NCBI RefSeq assembly: GCF_024139115.2
Contig: NC_085141.1
Span: forward strand, 34,230,120-34,294,119
Direction of reading: 5' to 3'
From: Armigeres subalbatus
Taxonomy: Eukaryota; Arthropoda; Insecta; Diptera; Culicidae
Length of the DNA stretch: 64,000 nucleotides
In this document: positions 55,352 to 64,000 of the stretch, piece after piece
Numbering within the stretch: the stretch's first letter is position 1
How the letters are laid out: each line of letters opens with the position of its first letter
Program-made: the position numbers and the translations under genes
The notes under the pieces: model-generated
Databases searched by the model: none
Told to the model about the DNA's origin: nothing
The model's input: only the letters and a program-made list of their open reading frames with translations

Positions 55352-58300
55352 TCACTTCAGCACTTCAAACTGCCAAGGCACAACTTGAAGATCAGGCTTG
55401 TATCGCTGATGCGGTTCTGAAACGGAAATCATTTTCAAAGTTAATCGATTCTACGATTTTTTGCTGTCAACTTACTAATCATAGCGTAGTGTTGCACATT
55501 CTGCACCAGCTCCAAATTGCCGGTAGCCTGTGCTGTCGCCTCAACATCCTGCCCGCTGCCGGGCACCACCATTTCCGGTATCCAAATGGCATCCAGCGAG
55601 AACTTGACAACGTGAAACAGTTCGCCGTATTCTTTCTGTACCTGGGAAGCCTGATCGATGAAATCCATCTCGATGGCCACCTTGCAGAGGGACCGCACCT
55701 GTCGCTGTCGCTCCACGGAGCATAAGCGCACGACAAGCGCATGTAGAGCATCGACCAGAGCAATGTCCTCGTAAGGGTTGCCTTCCTTCAGACTAAGCAG
55801 CTTCCGCTCGTGCTTCCGTCGATTTTTGCTAGAGCGATGAGACTTACTGGAAAGATATGCGTCTTAGAAATTTGTAGACATTCGTTCAAGGAAACTTACC
55901 CCGAACGCCCCGAGCTGGCCGTTTGCCTCGAGGAGGCAATTGTTGATACTTCCGAATATAGATCACAGTCGTCCAGATTGGTATCGTCATCGTCAGGTTG
56001 TGGGTCAAGCTTCTTTTTGGCTTTCTCCTCTCGTACCAACAGAAGTCGAGTTTTGTGTTTCAAAAATTCTTCTTTCTCAGTGACCAATTTATGCATAAAA
56101 TTTTGCAGATATTCTTCCAAGTTCGGACGGATAAGGCTATCTACCAGAGTTCGATCACAGAGGTAAGCCTCCAGCAGTGCTTTATCAAATAGATGGTCTT
56201 TCAGGAGAATCTCCACAGCAATTCGATGGTCTTTTAGGTAGTCCTTAGCCAATCTGGAAGCCGCTTCGTATTCTCCACCCTCCTGAAGGGCCGGGATCAA
56301 TGACTGAACGAGACGACGGAGTTCGTCATCGCTGTAGCCCGCTGTGATTGCCAAATTAAGACACCTCCTCCAATCTGCGGCATTCCTCGCCGCAGCAATA
56401 GCCTGTTGAAAGTCACCGGCCTTTTCGTAGATTAAACTAGCATCCACTTGTTTGTTGTTCTGCCTTAAATTATCTCCATAACAGGAGCAAACCTTCCGAT
56501 AGTATTTGTCGTTGCTTTTGTACGAAGCCATTGCCTTACCATACAGTCCATGAGCGATCGTTAACTGCAGTGCCTCTTGGAACTTTTCTTCGTCATTCTG
56601 ATATTGAGCAATGTTCCGGATCGCCTTGTCGAAGCGTTTCAAGTGGCAATCGATTTTGTATTTGCGGTAGTTTTCGTCCAAACGCTTCAACTCGTTTAAA
56701 AATGGAAGATACTCTTTGGGGTCCTTTTGTGACTTCGTAGCCACAAATAGGACCAATCCAAAATCGTACATTCCTAGGGCCACGTTGTACAGGTCATTGA
56801 CGTCCACCAAATATAAAAGGTACTTAAGGGCTTCGTCCGCATCATCGCCTTTTCCAAGTGTTTTTTTGAGATTCCAAATTACTTCCAGAGCTTGTTCTAG
56901 CATCCCTTTCTTCACGTAGCAAGTGATTTTCGGAAGCATGTAGTTGATGTTTGTATTGGATGATTCTAACGCCGTCAGCAAACGATCACAGAGAAACTCC
57001 GATTTGGTTTCGACCTGATATCCATCGATAGCGCCGTTCAACTCACGACTCAAATAATTACTCCCGTACATGGTGCTACAAACATCTTGATTCTGAAGAT
57101 CACTGATGAATAAATTCAACCAGTTAACATTTGTAATTTCCTCAAGAAAGCGATCCAGATTGGACAAAAACAAATGAGGGTTGTGATCAACGATTAGGTT
57201 GAGATTTATCCGCTCTTTACGAAGTATATCGAATGCCTTTAGGTACTCCAAAGCGTCCAAGTGGTTTGCCACTAGGCAAAGCGAAAGAATTCGAGGCGCG
57301 ATAGCTTCCAGGTTTCCTCGTGGAAGTTGGAAAACGGTACGAGCTGATTTGGGTACCACAACCACAAGCTTAGAGCCACGTTCAACGCGACGTTCACCAA
57401 CAATCACATTCGTGTGCAAGTCCACAAACTTAAGATCCGCAATTGTGGTAAACAGGAGATAACGCTCTGTTAGGAATATCGATGTGACATCTGTAGCAAG
57501 TTTGATACCATCGGCATAAAGATTTTGACGATTTCGCAGCGAGAAGAGCTTGGGCGTGCAGTTTGCCACGCGATGAACACGCAACTGTTCGCAAAATTCC
57601 GGCAGATTGAGGTTTTTGCTTAAAGAAATTGAAGGCTTAAGTTCTATTTTGTACAACTGGCCCGTGAAAGTTTCTATAAAAGCGGATGATTCATTGATAG
57701 ACTCGATACAACCAATTCGATCTGTTTCCAATCCGACAGTAAGCGACTCCAATACACTAAACTCTCCTTTGACTGAATCGACTTTGAGAATCTTTAAAAG
57801 ATTGGAACCTTCGACGAAGAGTAGAATATCATTTGACAACCATTGCCAATGAGAAAAAATCCCTAAGCCTATTTCAAATGGGCTGGCCAGTAATTGAACA
57901 CCGGTAAGGCGCCGAACTGATGTGTCCGTGAAGTCAGGTTTGAAAAAACTAACCCTGTTATTGAAGTCAACAACAGCGAAACAGTTCGAATTCAATGGTT
58001 CCTCTGCATTTCGTAGGAAACTCACAGAGTTGACAAACTTGTCAACTTTAGGGTGAATCCGCACATTGGTGGCGGGTTACTACGCCTCGGAAATTAGTCA
58101 GCAACACCGTAGCTCCGTCGATAACTGTCACAAGCGACTGATCTGTGTTCTGTAATCCAGTAGAATGATCCACCGAAAAATCCCATCGTGATACCTCATA
58201 TTTACCATTCTCCAATAAAACATGCAGCGTTCGTCCTTCAGAATATTTCAAATCCCATTGAACTTCTAGGATTTCCTGATCAAATTCTTGGTATTGTTTG

Positions 58301-59449
58301 ATATACCAATGGTAGTTGCAGATAATGAAAAAGTACAAACAATTTAATCTGCTGCTTGTCTTACGCGTTCTAATCACCAGCACTTCCGAGTCGTGGCTCC
58401 AATAGATGCCTTTGACTTCTTCCTCTCCCTGCCTAAATGGCAGATCTATCTCTCTATGCTTCAATCCATTCTTCTCGAACAGTGCCACGACGTATTTATC
58501 TTTCAGCATCTGAGGAATCGCGATCCACAGCCCGGATGGCTTCCATCCCATTGGTACGTCTAAACCGTAACATTTCTCCGATGTAAATTGCAGCGCACCT
58601 TCTTTGTTGAACACTTTGAAAGCTCGCCCAAAGGGACCCAGGAAGCCAACCACAAAGTATTCCCCATCCGCTCGCCAGCTTATCTCAACTTTTGGATCGA
58701 TCTTGCTCACATCGACCGCAACTTCCGCTTCCTCTTTCTTCTTGCGTGCCGCACCCTTTCCTTCCGATCCGTGAAACTGTGTCTCCTTCTTACCCCATCC
58801 AACACTCATAAACTCCCGATCGCCGAAGGTATCATCCTTGAGGCATACTTCGTTAATCGGATCGTAGGCGCTATTCATCGTGACTACGTTCAAATTACTG
58901 CAAAAATAAAATTATGTTACCATTATTATTTACTTTCATTACGAATCTAATAAAAAAATGATGACTTCTTCCTAAAATTTATAAGTTTACTTTTTTTAAA
59001 TATCTATGTGTTACTTGCTTAATTATCAAATTATTTCAGTTAAATTAGAAAACAATAAAATCTTACCTATCAACAAACACCACCACCTCTTGATCGGGAC
59101 TCCAACTCATCGCCTCCAGTCCACCATCGCAAAAAGTCACCACTTCCGCTTCCTCTGTTGGCCGCCCCAAGTTCAATACCAACACCTCACCCGCACACGT
59201 AGCCAAGCAAAGCTCATCGTTCAGTGCCAAATGTTCAACGGCGACCACCACTTTTCCCGGGAGAAGCGCTATTTCTTCCAGATTTAACGGATTTGTCCGG
59301 TCCAGCCGGTACACAGTCGCTCCGATGGCGACATACACCAGATTGTTGCTGTTGGAATCCACTACCATCAGGCTGCGCTGGTGATTCGGTGATGACGGGA
59401 GCCCCTCAAAGCAGACGCTCTGAAGAGCTACACGATATAGATTCTTCAT
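55352..59449 (-). CDS. Elp1: Elongator complex protein 1 (four exons; two single-base deletions in exon 2)
   Basis: Elp1 is the scaffold subunit of Elongator, which modifies wobble uridine 34 in cytoplasmic tRNAs. Exons on the minus strand are 59449-59067, 58897-55900, 55846-55476 and 55416-55352. All introns are GT-AG with matching phases. The start MKNLYRVALQ is preferred over an ATG 18 codons upstream because family members begin at this point. Family signatures are EAMSWSPDQEVVVF, SVGWGKKETQFHGSEGK, CNYHWYIKQ and DNLRQNNKQVDASLIYEKAG. An acidic DDDDTNLDD stretch precedes the basic SSKNRRKHERK segment in exon 3, and the C-terminus ends PWQFEVLK. WD40 propellers occupy the first half and TPR-like helices the second. 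The exon sum is 3,817 nt; two missing bases (near 58070 and 58045) give 3,819 nt, that is 1,272 codons plus stop, close to the roughly 1,330 of the human protein. Confidence 0.93.
58040..58080 (-). other. Two apparent single-base deletions inside ELP1 exon 2
   Basis: Frame 1 ends ..LLTNFRGVV, where relatives continue with PPPMC. PPPMCGFTLKLTS is present, but one base out of phase after ACCCG. The frame then shifts again at AAGTTTGTC before VNSVSFLRNAEE. Both sites are short homopolymers (CCC and TTT). Assembly error or a very recent inactivation are the two options. Confidence 0.75.
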
Positions 59450-60110
59450 CGCAAAATTTGTATACTGATTTACGATGTAGCAGTAACGAAAATTCGATGA
59501 CAATTTGAATAAAAAATTAAATGTGATTAAATTATTTAAGCACGCACGTTGTTTTGTTTCCCGGTTTCAAATTCAGTTCAGAGGGTTCAGAAACGGTCGA
59601 AAACAAAATATTATTTGTTTTGACGTCTTTGACGTCGAATCAAGTGTCAGAAAGTGAGTACACGCAAAACTGAAAGTATGTTCTTTTGTGGATATATTTA
59701 TTAAGGCTTTGGTCCTTGCTTTGGCAGGAACTAATTAACCGGGACGCGGCACTTGGATTTTTTTCGCGTTGCGCTTGAAGTCTCCATCGGTGTGTAGAGT
59801 TCTAGGTATACAGTTGAAAAGACACTATACAACGCTGTCAGTTGTCATGTTTTTTTGCATATTTTTCTCACCGTGCACGACTGACAGCATTGATGTTTTT
59901 GTTTTTACGAGATCTGTCAAAGTAAAAGCTGAAATATTTTCCATATTATTTTTGCCTTTCTCGTACAACAAAGTTGTTTCTCTTTTGCTTTGAATGTCGT
60001 AAAAGTGATTTTAATTCTATTAGTTATTAACTGATATTGTTCTTTGCAATTTGTAATTTATTGTCATAACGGAAGCCTACAGGTTATAGCCTACAGGATA
60101 ACCTCTTCAC
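59450..60110. other. ELP1 upstream region; no other gene seen
   Basis: Holds the ELP1 5' leader and promoter (no clear TATA). A paired ACTGACAGC / GCTGTCAGT segment at 59836-59891 forms a loose inverted repeat. CCTTTCTCGTACAACAAAGTTG near 59955 resembles the hairpin at 23520-23555. Confidence 0.4.
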
Positions 60111-61500
60111 GTGGTCCATAATCTTCGTGTCAGTACGCGACTGTCCTTGCTTCAGAATGACGGTAAGCCCTCGGAAGTTTTGCCATTTCGTCCGGGATTC
60201 CGGCAACGGCTACGTCGGAGATCTCTGACAGTTCTAGGATTAGATTTCATAGTTCCGTTGGTGACACCTGCAAGGCATAACATTTGGTTTAAATTTACTT
60301 TTTATTTACAGTGGTCAGCACTGAGGAACCGGGACGAAGAAGGTGAAAAAATGACGATTCGCTTGATTCTATTGTCAACGGCTTGGAAGTTCATGAGGGC
60401 ATCGAAATAGATAACGAGGCGTTTGGGATCGTATCAAACGAGATGGCAGCTTATGCCGGCACTGCAACCGTCGGACCCGCAGTGAATATAACAAATGCGG
60501 CCCACGCAGAAGAAGTAGCTCCGACGATGTAAGCGAAGGAAGAACAAGATACGGAGAAACAAGTGTCCGATGATGAGCCCAAATTGGCACCAATCGAAAA
60601 CGATATCAATAATTTAGAACCGTAAGAAACAGCACCAGCAGAAATGAAAGGGAGTGGTGAAGACGACTCTGGGACAACAGACGGTGCTACAGTTCCTATT
60701 GAAAAACATTTCTTTTCAACCGAAGTACAGCCTAATTCCGACGATACTACTTCTCTTGATGCCCCTGCTGAAGAGCCTTCACCCACTGCAGTCGATTCTG
60801 TTGTAGATAACGAACAAAGGAAGCTGGACGAACCTCTACCAACAGAACAGCTACTACTGAAAATGAACCAATTCAGGAATCTCTTGATACCGACAAACCT
60901 CCATCGTCGGCTGAAGTTCTCCAAACAAAAACTGAAATCGATTCAGCTGATGACAAAGAGCCGAAGCTAAGATGCCTAAACATTCACACAAAGAACTACC
61001 AGATACCGATATTGTGCCTCCGCAACCACTACCAGAGGAATTAGCTAAGGAGGATACGACAATTGAGTAGGTTCAAGCCGTAGTTGGGGCTACAACCGAA
61101 GAGCTCTTAGAATCTGATGTGGTGTCAGTTTTTCCTTCAATGGAATTGTTCCAATCTTGTGAACCTGAATCCGCCAGCGAAAGCGGATGATCCTTCCGCT
61201 TCGAGTGCAGTTTCCGTTTTTAGCACTGTGTCGTCGGCTGTCGAGGATAATACAACACCCGTATTGGATAATTTCTTAGAAAAGAATTAAACGATTGTTG
61301 GATCACAACCCGCTATTGAAGCAATCGAACCCAAATCAACTGAACCCTCCGAAGCAACTGAAGTTAATGAACAAGTTGTCAAAAGCATTAACCTTGAAGT
61401 TCATTCATTGCCGGTGGAAGCACCGGATCAACCTTCTTCCGCTCAAGTGATCTCCGGTGAAATGGAAACCATTCCTTCTGCCATATTGTCGGAAAACTTT
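60111..61500 (+). pseudogene. Decayed coding region for an acidic, low-complexity protein
   Basis: I do not recognise the family. A putative intron (GTAAGC near 60163 to TTTACAG near 60310) precedes a frame rich in Glu, Asp, Pro, Thr and Ser. It reads FGIVSNEMAAYAGTATVGPA, KEEQDTEKQVSDDEPKLAPI, KGSGEDDSGTTDGATVPIEK and, after frame changes, ENEPIQESLDTDKPPSSAEV, EELAKEDTTIE and NFLEKN. In-frame stops lie at about 60529 and 60622, with at least three frameshifts. The retained intron argues against a processed pseudogene. It looks like a disordered protein gene that has decayed, or part of a gene disrupted by the adjoining 23-bp array. Confidence 0.5.
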
Positions 61501-63230
61501 TCGACGGGATTCCGATGAGGATCCCTTCGAGATTTCGAATCCTTTCGGGACTCCAACGGGAATTCTTTTGAGAATCCTTTCGGGATTCCGACGGGAACCT
61601 TTTCGAGATTCCGACGGGAATTCTTTTGAGAATCCTTTCGGAATTCCGATGGGAATACTTTCAGGATTCCGACGGGAATTCATTCGGGATTTCGAAGGGA
61701 ATTCTTTCAGAATTCCGACGGGAATCCTTTGTGGGCTCCTACGGGAATCCTTTTGAGAAAACTAGGGATTCCAACGGGAATCCTATTGAGAACACTTTCG
61801 GGATTCCGACAGAAATCCTTCCGGGATTCCGACAGAAATCTTTTCGGGATTCTGACGGGAATTCTTTCGGCATTCCAACGGGAATTCTTTCGGGATTCCG
61901 ATGGGAATCCCTTCGAGATTACGACGGGAATTCTTTTGAGAGTCCTTTCGGGATTCCGACAGGAATATTTTCAAAATTCCGACGGGAATATTTTCGAGAT
62001 TCCAACAGGAATCCTTTCGGGATTCCGACGGTAATCTTTCCGGAATACCAATGAGAATCCTTCCGGCATTCCGACGGGAATCCTTCCGGGATTTCGACGG
62101 GAATGCTTTCGGATTCCGACGGGAATACTTTCGGGATTCCGACGGAAATATTTCGGGATTCCGATGGGAATCCCTTCGAGATTCCGAAGGGGAATTCTTT
62201 TGAGAATCCTTTCGGGATTCCGACGGGAATCCTTCCGGGATTCCGATGGAAATATTTAGGGATTCCGATGGGAATCCCTTCGAGATTACGAAGGGAATTC
62301 TTTCGGGACTCCGAGGGGAATTCTTTTGAGAATCCTTTCGGGATTCCGACGGGAATCTTTTCGAGATTCCGACGGGTATTCTTTTGAGAATCCTTTCGGA
62401 ATTCCAACGGGAATACTATCAGGATTCCGACGGGAATCCTTTCGAGAACACTAGGGACTCCAACGGGAATCCTATTGAGAACACTTTCGGGATTCCGACG
62501 GAAATCCTTCCGGGATTCCGACGGAAATCCTTCCGGGATTCCGACAGAAATCCTTCCGGGATTCCGACAGAGAGATTCTGCAGGGAATTCTTCCAAAACT
62601 CTGCAGGAAATCTTTCCGGGATTCTGCATGGAATCGTTCCGGGATTCTGCAGGAAATCCTTCCGAGATTATGCAGGGTATCTTTCCAGGATTCTGCAGGG
62701 CATCTTTCCGGGATTCTGCAGTGAATCCTTCAGGGAAATCTTCCGGGATTCTGCAGTGAATCCTTCTGAGATTCGGCAGGTAATCCTTACGAGATTTTGC
62801 AGCCCATCCTTCCGAGATTCTGCAGGGAATCTTTCTGCGATTTTGCGGAGAATCCTTCAGAGATTCTGTAGGGAATCCTTTCGAGATTCAGTAGGAAATC
62901 CTTTCATGATTCTGAAATGAATCCTTTCGAGATTCAGTAGGAAATCCTTTCATGATTCTGAAATGAATCCTTCTGGAATTATCCTGCTGGGAACTCTTCC
63001 GGGATTCCTTACTTGATTCTGCAGGGAATTCTTCCGAGATTTTGCAGCCTATCCTGCCTGGATTATCCTTCCGAGATCCTGCTGCAAATCCTTCCGAAAT
63101 TCTGCAGGAAATCCTTCCGAGATTCTGCAGGGAATCCTTCCGGGTTTCTGCAGGAAATCCTTCCAAGATTTTGCAGCCTACCCTCCAAGATTCTGCAGAA
63201 ATCCTTCCAGGATTTCGAAGAATTTTATAA
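61501..63230. repeat. 23-bp minisatellite, GGATTCC/GGAATCC-type units (about 75 copies)
   Basis: Units of 23 bp consist of GGATTCC, spacer GACG, then GGAATCC and CTTTC or similar. From about 62570 a second variant dominates with a TGCAGG centre (GATTC-TGCAGG-GAATC). Each unit is an imperfect hairpin. Units lack stop codons in most phases, so long fortuitous frames arise: 236 codons on the minus strand (61919-62629) and 142-178 on the plus strand. Confidence 0.92.
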
Positions 63231-63830
63231 GGGTTCCTTCCGTAATCTCAGTAGTATTTTCTTTGGCATCCCGGAAGGATCAACCTTCGGCATCAACGGA
63301 AGAATTTCCTTAGAGTTTCTCTGCAAAATCCTGGAATCCTTAGGACTTTCAGATCCACTCCTCTCGGTATCCTGAAGGATTCTCCTGATCGGATCCCTGA
63401 ACTCCGATGTCCGAACCTGACCTCTGAGTCCCGAACCAGAGTCTCAGAACATTTCTATTGTGAATAGAACCAGACTTTCAGAGTTAGCTGAAGTAGCTTG
63501 AAGTTATTCCCATCTCTCTCATGTCCGTTTATTGACAAAAAAGAACGAGCAGGACGGGAACAAATTCAAGCTACTTCGAGCTGCTCATTGGACAGCACTA
63601 TTTTTTACAATATTTCCACGTAAAACTAAATTTCATAGAAATGTGTTCTGAGGGTATTTGGCTCATCTGGTCACATTCCACGATGCCCTGGAACGTTGGT
63701 TCCCTGGGGGAAGTGACCACTTTTTGATCAATTCCGAAACCTGTCTTGCGTCTTATCGAACTTCATGATTTTGCAAAACAAGTCCATAGGAATGTGTTCT
63801 GAGGGAATCTGGTTCATATATGGTTACATC
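63231..63830. other. Array edge and unique AT-rich DNA
   Basis: A partial duplication: AT.GAAATGTGTTCTGAGGG.AT..GG.TCAT occurs at about 63638 and again at about 63788. No gene seen. Confidence 0.4.
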
Positions 63831-64000
63831 TGAATGAAATACTGGTTATTCTTAATGGAAATCCTATACAGGTATTCCGATAGAAATCTCTCAAATTATG
63901 TAGTGAATCCTTTGAGATTCCAAAGCAAAGCATACAGGGATTCAGAATTAAGCCTTTTATCTTCCTCCGATTCCGAAATGAAGCCTTCCGGGATACCAAG
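63831..64000. repeat. Resumption of the 23-bp-type array at the window edge
   Basis: GGTATTCCGATAGAAATC, GTAGTGAATCCTTTGAGATT and CGATTCCGAAATGAAGCCTT show the same core with 22-23 bp spacing. The array is cut by the window end. Confidence 0.55.

Noticed and set aside
55315..55725. 136-codon open frame (+)
   Set aside because: Antisense to ELP1 exons 3 and 4.
61919..62629. 236-codon open frame (-) with repeated VGIPEGFPSESRK-like segments
   Set aside because: It is a by-product of the stop-poor 23-bp array, which reads through in all phases; no start context or flanking coding sequence.
1..64000. Endogenous viral gene or toxin gene
   Set aside because: I looked for viral polymerase, capsid or glycoprotein signatures and toxin-like Cys patterns; all RT-like hits are explained by LINEs or a copia fragment.

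Overview
The window looks like euchromatic but transposon-rich DNA of a culicine mosquito (Aedes-like). The evidence is the mix of non-LTR retrotransposon clades (RTE-like, I, LOA/R1 and CR1/L2-like), two tRNA-related SINE families, many small inverted-repeat elements with clean target duplications, an intron-bearing animal gene (Elongator subunit 1) and a nuclear tRNA gene. There are no bacterial-type operons. The species assignment is inference from family style, not a database match.

Layout: 0-1.5 kb holds a decayed RTE-like reverse transcriptase (+). 1.5-9.1 kb is mostly unrecognised AT-rich DNA with small MITEs and a decayed 23-bp tandem array at 8.0 kb. 9.1-10.4 kb holds SINE copies of two families. 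10.5-13.3 kb is a LOA/R1-type LINE remnant (-) split by a hAT-type MITE. 13.3-19.5 kb is a nearly complete I-clade LINE (-). 19.5-21.7 kb has an RTE fragment and a long-TIR mariner-type (DD37E-like) transposon. 22-26 kb contains several MITEs, one inserted inside another, and a candidate first exon with a TATA box. 26.2-28.65 kb is bounded by hAT-type termini and carries a 23-bp minisatellite. 29.0-30.55 kb and 31.77-38.87 kb are two copies of one long non-coding repeat; the second is inserted in a LOA/R1 3' end and is itself split by a CR1/L2-like LINE. 39.5-40.4 kb is another R1/LOA 3' end, and 41.8-42.4 kb is a second copy of the long SINE. 45.4-48.4 kb holds an RTE-like element containing a 5'-truncated relative with a 13-bp duplication, abutting a Ty1/copia fragment. 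48.9-53.7 kb holds simple repeats, a tRNA-like cloverleaf, three palindromic elements, a 51-bp minisatellite and a repeat carrying a MITE whose empty site lies 5 kb away. 55.0-59.45 kb contains tRNA-Leu(UAA) and ELP1 (both -). 60.1-61.5 kb is a decayed acidic coding region, followed by a large 23-bp array to 63.2 kb that seems to resume at the window end.

Only two features look like working host genes: ELP1 and tRNA-Leu(UAA). ELP1 can be assembled into four exons, but the large exon carries two single-base deletions in short homopolymer runs. Together they are the only departures from a frame of 1,272 codons plus stop, so they may be assembly errors.

I found no new enzymatic or defence system. 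The most unusual signal is the family of 23-bp arrays: arrays with different sequence share the same period and the same internal hairpin layout.
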